Assembly (NCBI GenBank): GCA_017887695.1
Contig: JAGHHM010000122.1
Span: 1-34,829 of the forward strand
Source: Oscillospiraceae bacterium
GTDB lineage: Bacteria > Bacillota > Clostridia > Oscillospirales > Oscillospiraceae
Reading direction: 5' to 3'
Length of the DNA stretch: 34,829 nt
How positions within the stretch are numbered: position 1 is the first letter of the stretch; the number at the start of each line of letters is the position of its first letter. The translations under genes were made by a program, and so were the position numbers. Below the pieces are notes generated by a model that was given only the letters and a program-made list of their open reading frames with translations, ran no database searches and was not told the origin of the DNA. Shown here piece after piece: positions 1 through 7,655 of this stretch.

Positions 1-154
1 AGTAGGAGTCCTTCAGATTCAGCGTTCCGGCCCGGATGGACTTGACCTCTGTGCCGAAGAGTTCGATCCCAGCTTCATACCGGTCCTCCACAAAGTAATC
101 GTGGTAGGCCTTCCTGTTTTGAGCCGCGATTTTAATCCCGCTTTTTTCTGCCAT
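1..154 (-). CDS. smpB: SsrA-binding protein SmpB (N-terminal part, runs off the window)
   Basis: SmpB binds tmRNA and brings it to stalled ribosomes for trans-translation in the cytoplasm. The 51 visible residues carry the family's N-terminal signature: an AYHDYFVED strand, then [18 protein letters not shown] and NLKDSY, which match the OB-fold core of SmpB. The start ATG at 154 follows a GGAGAGGAGG ribosome binding site. The rest of the gene lies to the left of the window. A well-formed sigma-A promoter sits just upstream. The gene is housekeeping and unrelated to the sugar-ester locus; it marks the locus boundary. Identification is near certain from the motif, although only about one third of the usual length is present. 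Confidence 0.93.
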   Translation of the reverse strand, partial: MAEKSGIKIAAQNRKAYHDYFVEDRYEAGIELFGTEVKSIRAGTLNLKDSY

Positions 155-185
155 GGCAGCACCTCCTCTCCTGAGACTGCGGTAT

Positions 186-214
186 AGTATACCATAGTTT
201 TCCTATCACTTCAA
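186..214 (-). promoter_or_regulatory. Sigma-A promoter of smpB
   Basis: On the minus strand, TTGAAG (209-214) and TATACT (186-191) are separated by exactly 17 bases. This is close to consensus, and the smpB start lies about 30 bases downstream of the -10 box. Confidence 0.75.
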
Positions 215-218
215 GGGC

Positions 219-268
219 GGAAATGGGGAGAACGATGTCCCCAGGAAATGGGGAGAACGATGTCCCCA
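219..268. repeat. Two perfect tandem 25-bp repeats with a dyad (REP-like)
   Basis: The 25-bp unit at 219-243 is repeated without change at 244-268. Each copy holds TGGGGAGAACGATGTCCCCA, in which TGGGGA and TCCCCA form a 6-bp inverted repeat around 8 bases. Short GGGGA...TCCCC dyads of this kind occur as dispersed REP-like elements in Firmicutes, sometimes linked to Y1 (RAYT-type) transposases. No such transposase lies in this window, so that link is inference. Confidence 0.7.
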
Positions 269-373
269 CTTGGTATTTGATGGTATGGCCAAATATATCT
301 TGTTTTAAACCGGAATGAAGCAGGGAAGAGGGGATCCCTTACTCAGGCAGAGAAAATCAGGGAGAGAAGAATC

Positions 374-424
374 AATAAAAAACGCCCCATTTGCCGTGGT
401 CATAGGTCGACAGGCAAATGGAGC
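374..424 (-). terminator. Rho-independent terminator of the 5736->476 operon
   Basis: Read on the minus strand, GCTCCATTTGCC (413-424) pairs with GGCAAATGGGGC (about 384-395) with one mismatch, across a 17-base loop. A TTTTTT run (377-382) follows. It lies about 50 bases past the stop of the last operon gene. Confidence 0.8.
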
Positions 425-475
425 GCTCAGCGCCAGTGTGAGCGAGCAGTACCGACGCCCTTGCAGGTATGCGAA

Positions 476-1315
476 TCAGAAGGTGTTTCCGCAGCTGTTT
501 TCATCCAGCCCAAAGAAGCTCAGAGCTTCCTGGATGGCTACATCCCAGAACCTCCACTCGTGGCGATAGCCCGGCAGATCAAACCACTTGACGTCCAGGG
601 AAATATCCTGGCAGTGCTTCTGGAACAGCTTGTACTGGTCGAAGAGAAGCAGATCCTCATGACCGCAGGCAAACATCAGCCGGGGGAGCTTGCCGGTGGG
701 AGCCAGCTTGTCAATAAGGGCCCAAACATTTTCCTCGGAATTTTTATATTTTTCGAAGCCGCCTGCATTGCGGATGACCTGAGCCATCCGTTCATTTTCG
801 GTATCCATAATAGGGCAGGGGTGGCCCGGCCGGAGTTCATCAAAGGAGACTGGTACGGCAGAGAGGACGGCGGCAGCAGCAAACAGCTCGGGATAGTTTA
901 CCGCAAACTTAATGGTGCCTCGGCCACCCATGGAGAGGCCCGCGATGAAGTTGTCCTCACGTCGGTCGGAGACAGGCAGCCAGCCGTAGATCAGAGGCAT
1001 GAGCTCCTTGGTGAAGTAGTCGTACATGTTGTACCCCATCATGGCGTCGGGCCAGTTGGAGTAGTTGGAGTTCATGGCGGAGGGGCAAACCACTACCAGA
1101 TCCTTCTCGGCGGCGTAAAGCTCAATGTTGGTCTTCCGGATCCAATCGGTATTGTCGCCGTAGGTGCCGTGGAGCAGCCAGAGAACCTTGTATTTTTTCC
1201 CGCTGCGGTAGAATTCCTGAGGGGAAACACCCCGCTTTTTGTCCGGGAGGATAACGGTGATCTGGTGATTGATGTTGAGATATTCACTTTCAAAATTATA
1301 GGTCAGCAATGACAT
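476..1315 (-). CDS. Esterase-D/CE1-like alpha/beta hydrolase
   Basis: A 279-residue PF00756-type esterase, predicted to hydrolyse acyl esters of sugars or small alcohols in the cytoplasm. The N-terminus is polar (MSLLTYNFES) with no signal peptide. The oxyanion-loop segment WLLHGTYGD is near residue 47, the nucleophile is Ser128 in GLSMGG, an acidic residue sits in FACGHED (about 220) and the catalytic His is His253 in GYRHEW. All three triad elements are therefore visible. The start at 1315 follows GAGAGGAAG. It is the last gene of the permease-GH13-esterase operon, 20 bases after the Ig-domain esterase. It is related to the genes at 24905 and 25736 but clearly diverged from them. The exact ester is unknown; feruloyl or acetyl esterase and S-formylglutathione hydrolase are family alternatives, the last unlikely in this context. 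Confidence 0.87.
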   Translation of the reverse strand: MSLLTYNFESEYLNINHQITVILPDKKRGVSPQEFYRSGKKYKVLWLLHGTYGDNTDWIRKTNIELYAAEKDLVVVCPSAMNSNYSNWPDAMMGYNMYDYFTKELMPLIYGWLPVSDRREDNFIAGLSMGGRGTIKFAVNYPELFAAAAVLSAVPVSFDELRPGHPCPIMDTENERMAQVIRNAGGFEKYKNSEENVWALIDKLAPTGKLPRLMFACGHEDLLLFDQYKLFQKHCQDISLDVKWFDLPGYRHEWRFWDVAIQEALSFFGLDENSCGNTF

Positions 1316-1335
1316 GGCAGATACTTCCTCTCAGA

Positions 1336-2397
1336 TTATTTATGCTGGCTTACCAGCCAGTCCATGATCCCGTGCTCGTTATGGAAGGTAAGAACCCAGG
1401 CGTTGTGATTATCAGAAAACCGCTCCATAACCGGCAGACTGGGATCAGAGAAACCGTACTTTTCAAACTCCTCCGGTGCGTAGAGGGTGAGGTGGGCATT
1501 TTTGTTACCGGCATCCTTGAGGGCGAGGATGGCGTCCACGATGTACTTATGCCGGTAGAAGGTGTGGTCCACATAGGCGGTAGACACCCACAGCTTGGTA
1601 TCCGTCAGGGAAGAGAGAATGTGGTAGGTGTCCGGCATCATGGTGGGGCAGATAGGGGCACCGGCGGCAAAAAGGTCGCCGGCAATGGACAAAGCGCGGA
1701 TAGTGCCGCAGCCGCCCATGGAGAGGCCGGTGACAAACACCTTGCCGGGATCCACAGCGCCTTCCCGAATCATTTTCCGGATCACGTCGCAGACCTTTGC
1801 CAGATACTCCCGGTTCCAGCCGGTGCCGGGCACCATGGAGGCGGTGTAAAAGGTGTTTTTGAACACCACGCTGGGATCCGGAAGCATCTCGCTGATGTTG
1901 CCGGGGGCCTGAGGGGCCATGACATAGAGGTCGGGGTAGGACTCAGCCAGATGGAGGGCGCCCAGGGTTCCGGTCATCTGAAGGACGTTGTCATAGCCGC
2001 ATTCGCCGCCGCCGTGAAGGAACAGCAGCAAGGGTCGGGGGCCGCTGGCCTGGGGTGAGTAGAGGCGGTAGATCACGTCTCCCTCCCGACGGGCCTCAAA
2101 TTTATCCAGGTTTTTTACATGGACAGCGTCCAGCGGCACGTCCTTCTTGGAAAAGGAGGTCTGGGTCCCGGCGATCTCCATGCGGAAATCTCCGTTATAA
2201 TAGATGGGATCGGTGACCAGATGGAAGCCGCCGGCAATGGGCTCTAGGGAGCGCACATAGCGAGGGACTTGGCGCTCCCCCAGAAAGGCGGTCAGGGAAA
2301 CCTGCTCCGGGGAAAGATCTGCGGGGGCACCCATCAGATCGAAGGCTACTGCCTCCCAGCCCCGGTCTTTAACTTCAACGTAGACAGACAGTTTCAT
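1336..2397 (-). CDS. EstA-like esterase with N-terminal Ig-like domain
   Basis: A 353-residue hydrolase resembling COG4099/EstA enzymes, in which an N-terminal beta-sandwich domain (about 1-95) precedes an alpha/beta-hydrolase domain. Visible elements are LLLFLHGGGECG (oxyanion region, about 124), Ser226 in GLSMGG, an Asp in STAYVDH (about 277) and His331 in DNHNAW. There is no signal peptide. I place the start at ATG 2397 because AAAGGAG lies 6 bases upstream; an in-frame GTG at 2424 overlaps the stop of the preceding gene and has no such site. It is a paralogue of the gene at 19198, which belongs to another operon: the two share the LHGGGECG and TGTLGAL blocks and the same domain order. It follows the GH13 enzyme by 23 bases, suggesting that deacylation and phosphorolysis act on one substrate. 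Confidence 0.85.
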   Translation of the reverse strand: MKLSVYVEVKDRGWEAVAFDLMGAPADLSPEQVSLTAFLGERQVPRYVRSLEPIAGGFHLVTDPIYYNGDFRMEIAGTQTSFSKKDVPLDAVHVKNLDKFEARREGDVIYRLYSPQASGPRPLLLFLHGGGECGYDNVLQMTGTLGALHLAESYPDLYVMAPQAPGNISEMLPDPSVVFKNTFYTASMVPGTGWNREYLAKVCDVIRKMIREGAVDPGKVFVTGLSMGGCGTIRALSIAGDLFAAGAPICPTMMPDTYHILSSLTDTKLWVSTAYVDHTFYRHKYIVDAILALKDAGNKNAHLTLYAPEEFEKYGFSDPSLPVMERFSDNHNAWVLTFHNEHGIMDWLVSQHK

Positions 2398-2420
2398 AAT
2401 TGGCTCCTTTGCCCCAATGG

Positions 2421-3881
2421 TCACAGGGTTCGCTCCTGGCCGGATTCCCGGTCAAAGTAGGTGATGGAATAGGTGAGGGTCTTGAAGTTCGCCCGCAGGG
2501 TGGTACGGAGATCCTCCTTGGTCCAGGTGATGGTGAGCATGCCGTCCTCATCATCCTGGCCCACCTGAATGTCACCATTGAAGGCATCGTAGGTATTGCG
2601 GAAACGCATGAGTTCATAGAGCCGCTGGCAGACGGGCTTCCGGATGCTTTCCTCTAGCTCCTCCCGGGAGAAGGTGTGGCGGTTGATGGTCCGGGGATCG
2701 GGGTTGGTTTTCATGCTCTCGATGTCGTTCTCTCCGGCCAGCAGGCCCACGTAATAGACCTGGGGGATGCCGGGAGCGAAGAACTGTACCGCCCGGGCGA
2801 TGAGGTAGGCGTCGTCATTGCAGCGGAGGGCGGAGTAGTAGGTGGAGCCCAGCTGATAGCTCTTGAACTTGCCGCCGTCGGTCTTGATCATGCTGGGGAG
2901 TTTAATGTACTGCTTGGCCTCCTTAGTGATGTCGTCCACATCGTCCCGCACGAAGTCAATCTCCTCCTCGGTCAGCAGGCCCGCCACGTCCACCACGCCG
3001 ATGCCGTCGTGAGTGTCCAGGGTGGTGAACTGCTTGCGGGGGCAGATGTTGAGCCAGTGGATCAGCCGGTTGGTGCGGCCGCTCTTGAGGCCATGGAGCA
3101 GCAGCATGGGCAGGGCAAAGTCGTAGACCCAGTAACCCTTGTCCGCCATTTTCAGCTGGATGGTGTAGTTTTCGTGGATCTCCGGTAGCATTTCCGTGCC
3201 GGTCTGCCGCAGGGGCGCCATGCCGATGTCCAGCACCTCCCAAATTTCCGGCTCCACGAAGAAGCAGCTGGTGCCGGGGCGCTTGGAGGCGTAGGCGAAG
3301 GCGTCAAAGCGGATGAGGGGGACGTGGCGGCTGAGAATGCCCAGGTTCCGCGCATAATAGTCCTGAGTGGCCTTGGCATAGGGGTCGATGTCAATTTGCT
3401 CCTGGAAGAAGGTGTTCCACAGGTGGACCTTCTTGCCGTCGTCCCGGGTGAACTCAATGTAGGGATAGGTGGCCTTTCTCCGATAAAGGGCGTTGTACTG
3501 CTCCTCTGTGGGATTGCCGTTGGGCCAGAACTTCTCCCAGTGGATAAACATGTCCTTGTAGGGGGAGGCGTCCCCGTTTTTCATGTAGTCCCTGAATTCC
3601 TCCGAGCGGATAGAGACGTGGTTGAGCATGAAATCCGCCATCATGTAATATTTGTCAGCCAGAGCATCAATGTCGTCCCAGGTGCCGAAAGCGGGGTCCA
3701 CGATGTCGTAGTTGATGACGGCAAAGCCCCGATCCCCGGAGGAGGGGAAAAAGGGGAGAATATGCAGTCCGCCGATGATGCCGTCAAAATGTTGGGAGAG
3801 AATGTCGTTAAGTTCCTTCAGATCCTTGCTCATGCTGTCTGCATAGGTGATCAGCATGATTTTGTTCTCAATTTTTTTCAT
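2421..3881 (-). CDS. GH13 subfamily 18 sucrose-phosphorylase-like enzyme
   Basis: A 486-residue cytoplasmic (alpha/beta)8 enzyme closely resembling sucrose phosphorylases in length and motifs. Such enzymes use phosphate to split an alpha-glucoside into alpha-glucose 1-phosphate and the acceptor sugar. Recognisable parts are KIMLITYADS at the N-terminus, GGLHILPFFPSSGDRGF, the nucleophile Asp193 in LIRFDAFAY, the acid/base Glu234 in LPEIHENY, the transition-state Asp292 in DTHDGIGV, and FFAPGIPQVYYVG. The acceptor-loop segment around 131-141 (ALYRRKATYPY) differs from the YRPRPG loop of the Bifidobacterium enzyme, so the acceptor may not be plain fructose. Sucrose 6'-phosphate, glucosylglycerol or glucosylglycerate phosphorylase are alternatives. 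The gene sits 6 bases after a sugar-ABC permease and before two esterases, pointing to an imported acylated alpha-glucoside. Confidence 0.88.
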   Translation of the reverse strand: MKKIENKIMLITYADSMSKDLKELNDILSQHFDGIIGGLHILPFFPSSGDRGFAVINYDIVDPAFGTWDDIDALADKYYMMADFMLNHVSIRSEEFRDYMKNGDASPYKDMFIHWEKFWPNGNPTEEQYNALYRRKATYPYIEFTRDDGKKVHLWNTFFQEQIDIDPYAKATQDYYARNLGILSRHVPLIRFDAFAYASKRPGTSCFFVEPEIWEVLDIGMAPLRQTGTEMLPEIHENYTIQLKMADKGYWVYDFALPMLLLHGLKSGRTNRLIHWLNICPRKQFTTLDTHDGIGVVDVAGLLTEEEIDFVRDDVDDITKEAKQYIKLPSMIKTDGGKFKSYQLGSTYYSALRCNDDAYLIARAVQFFAPGIPQVYYVGLLAGENDIESMKTNPDPRTINRHTFSREELEESIRKPVCQRLYELMRFRNTYDAFNGDIQVGQDDEDGMLTITWTKEDLRTTLRANFKTLTYSITYFDRESGQERTL

Positions 3882-3887
3882 AAATGA

Positions 3888-4769
3888 TTACCCCTTTACG
3901 GAACCCACGGTAATACCCTTGGCAAAGGCCTTCTGGAAGAAGGGATAAGCCAGGAGAATGGGGAGCAGGGCAATGACTGCCAGGGCCATGCGGATGCTCA
4001 CGCTGGGCAGCTCCGTGATCTGGATGCCGGGGTCAGAGTGGGTCTGAAGGAAGGCGATGTTGCTGAGGACGGAGTTAAGGTAGTTCTGGATGCCGTAGAG
4101 CTCACGCTTGACCTGAATGAAGTACACGCCGTTGGTCCAGTTATTCCAGTAGGCAATGGCAGTCATCAGGGCCACAGTGCCGATGATGGGCTTGGACATG
4201 GGGACAACGACCTTGACCAGGGTGTTGAACTCGCCGGAGCCGTCGATGGTGGCCGCTTCGATAACCTCGAAGGGGACATTAGTAGTGATGTAGGTACGGA
4301 CCATGATGACAAAGAAGGCGTTCATCAGCAGGTAAGGAACGATCAGGGCCCAGATGGTATCGGTAATATGGAAGATGTTGGAGTAGATAAGGTAGGTGGG
4401 TACGAAACCGCCATTGAAGAGCATAGTGAAGAAGAGAAAGAAGGAGAGGGCCTTTCTGCCCGGCAGATCCTTGCGGGAGAGAGGGTAGGCGAAGAGCATG
4501 GTCATGACGATGCTCAGGGCGGTACCCACGCTGGTGATGAGGAAGCTCATGCCGTAGGCCCGCAGTACGTTTTCCTTCACGCTCCAGATGTAGCGGTAGG
4601 CAGCCAAAGAGAATTCAGAAGGGATAAAGGAGTAGCCGTTCAGGGTCAGTGCTGCTTCAGACGTAAAAGAGCTGGAGATCAGCAGAATAAAGGGCAGGAT
4701 ACATGCCAGCACGAACAGCAGCATGATGAAGCTCATGACGAAACGGAAGCCTTTGTTGCGGTATACCAT
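3888..4769 (-). CDS. Sugar ABC transporter permease, LplC/YtcP type
   Basis: A 293-residue inner-membrane permease of a CUT1-class carbohydrate ABC importer. The sequence shows about six hydrophobic segments, beginning with FVMSFIMLLFVLACILPFIL. The ATPase-contact EAA loop is EAATIDGSGEFNTLVKVVVP (about 187-206), and the C-terminus KGITVGSVKG is typical of LplC-like permeases. The start at 4769 follows AGGAGG at good spacing. It lies 19 bases after the partner permease and 6 bases before the GH13 gene. No ATPase is encoded nearby; such systems usually borrow a shared MsmX/MsiK-type ATPase. Substrate is inferred to be an (acylated) oligosaccharide or glycoside. Confidence 0.93.
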   Translation of the reverse strand: MVYRNKGFRFVMSFIMLLFVLACILPFILLISSSFTSEAALTLNGYSFIPSEFSLAAYRYIWSVKENVLRAYGMSFLITSVGTALSIVMTMLFAYPLSRKDLPGRKALSFFLFFTMLFNGGFVPTYLIYSNIFHITDTIWALIVPYLLMNAFFVIMVRTYITTNVPFEVIEAATIDGSGEFNTLVKVVVPMSKPIIGTVALMTAIAYWNNWTNGVYFIQVKRELYGIQNYLNSVLSNIAFLQTHSDPGIQITELPSVSIRMALAVIALLPILLAYPFFQKAFAKGITVGSVKG

Positions 4770-4788
4770 GTTACATTTCCTCCTATAA

Positions 4789-5736
4789 TCAGAACAGGCT
4801 GCTTTCCCGGTCGATCTTGGCTACCACAGTGTTGGCGATGAACACGCAGATAAAGCCGAGAATGGACTGGAGGAAGCCGCTGGCGGTGGAACGGCCGATA
4901 TCGTTGAGATTGATCAGGCTGCGATAGACGTAGGTATCGATAGTCTGGGTAGTAGAATAGAGCAGGCCGCTGTCCATGGGGATCTGGTAGAACAAACCGA
5001 AGTCGGAGTAGCAGATGCGGCCCACGGCCAGCAGTACCAGGGTAATGATGGTGGGGCGGAGAGCAGGGATGGTGATGTGGCGGATCTGGGCCCACACATT
5101 GGCACCGTCCACAGAGGCGGCCTCATAGTAGGACTTGTCGATACCGATCAAGGTGGAGTAGTATAGGATGGAGCTGTACCCGAAGGTCATCCACAGATAG
5201 ACGACAACCAGGATCACCGGCCAGTATTCGGGAGTATTGTACCAGCTCACTGTGTCGAGACCCAGCATGGGCAGGATGGTCATGTTCATAAAGCCGTTAT
5301 TGCCGCTGAGGAAGGCGTAGACGATGTAACTGACGATAACGGTAGACAGCAGGTAGGGAATCAGGATGACAACCTGGCTGAAGCGCTTGAAAAACTTGCT
5401 GTGAATGGCATCAAGAGCGATGGCGATGAACACGCCCAGGGCGTTGCCAAGGATGATGAAGGCCAGGTTATAAAGGATGGTGTTGCGGAAGACGGCGAAA
5501 GCCTCACTGGAGCTGAAGAGGTATTCAAAGTTCTGGAGGCCGCACCAGGGGCTTGCAAAGAGCCCCACAGAGTAGTTTACGCGCTTGAAGGCGAGGAGCA
5601 GGCCGGCCATGGGCATGTAGTTGTTAATAATAAGATAGATCAGGCCTGGCAGCATCATCACATAAAGAGGAAGATACTGCTTCAGCTTGGCAAAGGTGGA
5701 CTTTTTCCCTGGTGAGTTGAGTCGTACGGCTTTCAT
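4789..5736 (-). CDS. Sugar ABC transporter permease, LplB type
   Basis: A 315-residue membrane permease that pairs with the product of the next gene. Hydrophobic segments start at YLPLYVMMLPGLIYLII, and NNYMPMAGLLLAFKRVNYS is the LplB-family periplasm-side signature. The EAA loop is EAASVDGANVWAQIRHITIP. I chose ATG 5736 because TTAAGGAGG precedes it; an in-frame ATG at 5772 has no comparable site. First gene of the minus-strand operon, divergent from the binding-protein gene at 6043 across about 300 bases, so the importer is split between two transcripts. Confidence 0.92.
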   Translation of the reverse strand: MKAVRLNSPGKKSTFAKLKQYLPLYVMMLPGLIYLIINNYMPMAGLLLAFKRVNYSVGLFASPWCGLQNFEYLFSSSEAFAVFRNTILYNLAFIILGNALGVFIAIALDAIHSKFFKRFSQVVILIPYLLSTVIVSYIVYAFLSGNNGFMNMTILPMLGLDTVSWYNTPEYWPVILVVVYLWMTFGYSSILYYSTLIGIDKSYYEAASVDGANVWAQIRHITIPALRPTIITLVLLAVGRICYSDFGLFYQIPMDSGLLYSTTQTIDTYVYRSLINLNDIGRSTASGFLQSILGFICVFIANTVVAKIDRESSLF

Positions 5737-5783
5737 AGCGGCCTCCTTAACACATATGATTTGCGAAAACAACTACTATTTAC

Positions 5784-5813
5784 TATATAGATGAAATAAA
5801 CAAAAAACTACAA
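5784..5813 (-). promoter_or_regulatory. Candidate promoter for the permease operon
   Basis: On the minus strand, TTGTAG (5808-5813) and TATATA (5784-5789) are 18 bases apart, about 50 bases upstream of the permease start. The region is very AT-rich, so chance matches are likely. Confidence 0.35.
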
Positions 5814-5834
5814 AAAAACAGATATGAATTGTTG

Positions 5835-5858
5835 AATTTTTGGCTTCCCTCAAAAATT
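5835..5858. repeat. AT-rich inverted repeat, possible operator
   Basis: AATTTTTG (5835-5842) and CAAAAATT (5851-5858) form an 8-bp perfect dyad around 8 bases. It lies upstream of both candidate promoters. No U-run follows, so it is not a terminator. A regulator site is possible but unproven. Confidence 0.3.
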
Positions 5859-5966
5859 ATTGTGTAATGTGCAGAGAAATATTGGCGGTGAAAGGGAAGA
5901 ATAGTGCAAAATATCATAAAAACAATGATTCAGGACAGAAAAATGATAGAGTGCGGGAAAACCATT

Positions 5967-5975
5967 TGGTATGAT
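5967..5975 (+). promoter_or_regulatory. Candidate extended -10 promoter for the binding-protein gene
   Basis: TGGTATGAT contains an extended -10 (TGn plus TATGAT). The matching -35 position (5947-5952, TAGAGT) is poor, which would suit a promoter needing an activator. The start codon is about 70 bases downstream. Confidence 0.38.
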
Positions 5976-6042
5976 GGCACCGTAAGGCATCGGGACACTG
6001 AGAACCGATAGCAACTTTACAGACAGATGAGGAGGAGCGACT

Positions 6043-7581
6043 ATGAAAAAGAAGCTGATGGCGATTTTGCTTGCAGTAGCTATGCTTGCGGCGCTGCTGG
6101 CAGGATGCAGTTCATCCAACAACAACACAGGGAACAACAGCGGCAACAACGGGACCAGCGATTCCGAGGGTACCGATGAGGAGTATCCGGTTATCCGGAT
6201 GGCCTATTCCGTGGTTTTCCCGTCTCCTGATGAAGAGGCGATTGAGGAAGAGCTCAACAAGATCATGCGCGAGAAGGCCCATGCGGAAGTGGATCTGGTG
6301 GGTGTGGAGTTCGGTAACTGGGCTACCCAGCTGAACCTGATGCTGACCGGCGGTGGCGACAACTCCCTGGATCTGTTCAACTCCTTCTGGTATACCTCCG
6401 TGTCCAACCTGGTGTCCAATGGCCAGGTCATGGCTCTGGATGATCTGCTGGCCTCCGATGGTACCGGCATCACCGACCTGTTCTCTGACGGTTTGGAGGA
6501 TTACCTCAAGTGTGGTCAGGTCAACGGTACCCAGTACGGCATTCCCTGCATGTACGCTTACTGCACGGAGAATATCTACTACGCACGGACTGAGGACGCC
6601 CAGGCTGCCAACATCGATTGGAGCCAGGTGACCGATCTTGACAGCATGTCCGAGGCGATTCTTGCCATTAAAGAGGCCAACCCTGACAGCTATTACATCC
6701 CCGGCTCCACCGAGCCCTACTGGGTCCCCAAGAGCATCGACTACCTTGGCGACACCAACTACCTGGGCGTGCTGACCAACCCCACCGAGAGCACCACCGT
6801 GGAGAACTTCTATGAGTCCGACTACTTCCTCACTTGGATGGAGTACGTAAAGGAGTGGAAAGAGGCCGGTGTGTTCAGTCCCGATCCTCTCAGCAACAGC
6901 AATGCTACCCTGATGAACCTGCTGATGGGTGTTGCCAATGGTACCCCCGGCTACGCCTGGGATGCCGATGTGTCCATGCAGGCCACCATTGCTCAGAACA
7001 ATATTGAGCTGGAAGGCACTAACGTGACCAAGGCTCTGTCCACCACCAGCGACGCCACCACTTACATGTGGCATATCAGCTCCTTCTGCCAGAACCCCGA
7101 GGCTGCTATGCGTGTGCTGGAAGTTCTGTATACGGACCCCGAGGCTGCCCAGCTGGTAGCCAACGGTGTGGAAGGTCTGGACTATGAGCTTAACGAGGAC
7201 GGTCAGATGGTCTATCCCGAGGGTGCTTCCTCCATGGCCGACCTGGGCTGGGCTGCCGCGTCCATGGCTTATTGGCCCAACGTCACCATCTGCAAGACTT
7301 GGTACTATGAGCCTACCGACGTCTATGAGCAGATGATGGAGAAGAACAAGACCTGCGACAAGTCTCTGGCTCTGGGCTTTACCTTTGATACCACCAATGT
7401 GGTCAACCAGATTACTGCCTGCAACAACGTCGTTGCCCAGTACTATACGCCGCTGATGTACGGTGAGGTGGACATCGACTCCACTCTGGAAAAGTTCCAG
7501 CAGGAGCTGAAGAATGCCGGTATTGATGATATCATTGCCGAGAAGCAGGCTCAGCTTGATGCCTGGCTTGCCAACCAATAA
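6043..7581 (+). CDS. Sugar-binding lipoprotein of the ABC importer (LplA type)
   Basis: A 512-residue extracellular solute-binding protein anchored as a lipoprotein. The N-terminus has lysines, a hydrophobic stretch and the lipobox LLAGC with Cys22, followed by a Ser/Asn/Gly-rich linker to about residue 46. The body resembles large oligosaccharide-binding proteins. Its end, with FQQELKNAGID and EKQAQLDAW, resembles the DUF3502-type C-terminus of LplA-like proteins. The start follows AGGAGGAG. It is divergent from the two permeases and has its own terminator 22 bases downstream, which would allow much higher expression than the genes beyond. It defines the substrate taken up; the ligand cannot be read from sequence. 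Confidence 0.93.
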   Translation: MKKKLMAILLAVAMLAALLAGCSSSNNNTGNNSGNNGTSDSEGTDEEYPVIRMAYSVVFPSPDEEAIEEELNKIMREKAHAEVDLVGVEFGNWATQLNLMLTGGGDNSLDLFNSFWYTSVSNLVSNGQVMALDDLLASDGTGITDLFSDGLEDYLKCGQVNGTQYGIPCMYAYCTENIYYARTEDAQAANIDWSQVTDLDSMSEAILAIKEANPDSYYIPGSTEPYWVPKSIDYLGDTNYLGVLTNPTESTTVENFYESDYFLTWMEYVKEWKEAGVFSPDPLSNSNATLMNLLMGVANGTPGYAWDADVSMQATIAQNNIELEGTNVTKALSTTSDATTYMWHISSFCQNPEAAMRVLEVLYTDPEAAQLVANGVEGLDYELNEDGQMVYPEGASSMADLGWAAASMAYWPNVTICKTWYYEPTDVYEQMMEKNKTCDKSLALGFTFDTTNVVNQITACNNVVAQYYTPLMYGEVDIDSTLEKFQQELKNAGIDDIIAEKQAQLDAWLANQ

Positions 7582-7603
7582 TCCGCCAAGTGAAAAGAAA
7601 AGC

Positions 7604-7632
7604 GAGAGAGGGCATTGCCCTCTCTCCTTTTT
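7604..7632 (+). terminator. Terminator/attenuator after the binding-protein gene
   Basis: GAGAGAGGGC (7604-7613) pairs perfectly with GCCCTCTCTC (7617-7626) over a 3-base loop, followed by CTTTTT. It probably makes the binding-protein message abundant while allowing partial read-through into the transporter and enzyme genes, since no clear promoter follows in the 24 bases before the next gene. Confidence 0.85.
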
Positions 7633-7655
7633 AAGAGACCATAAGGAATAAAAAT

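Larger units (their letters stand above)
155..475. other. Intergenic region between smpB and the first esterase operon
   Basis: This stretch of about 320 bases holds no convincing gene. It contains the smpB promoter, a perfect tandem 25-bp repeat and the terminator of the operon to its right. The short open frames crossing it have no ribosome binding site and no recognisable product. Confidence 0.7.
5737..6042. other. Divergent control region between importer permeases and binding protein
   Basis: About 306 AT-rich bases with no gene. It must hold promoters for both directions. I see candidate promoters on each strand, an AT-rich inverted repeat at 5835-5858 and a pair of AATGAT-containing direct repeats at 5918-5949, all marked separately or in the findings. 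I found no convincing CcpA (cre) site and no copy of the LacI-type operator seen at 27392. Confidence 0.6.

Noticed and set aside
5999..6014. Possible CcpA (cre) site TGAGAACCGATAGCA before the binding-protein gene
   Set aside because: The central CG is out of register by one base with the TGWNANCGNTNWCA consensus, so I do not call it.
6112..7578. Long open frame on the minus strand opposite the binding-protein gene
   Set aside because: The plus-strand frame has a lipobox, a Shine-Dalgarno and a family-typical C-terminus; the antisense frame has nothing recognisable.
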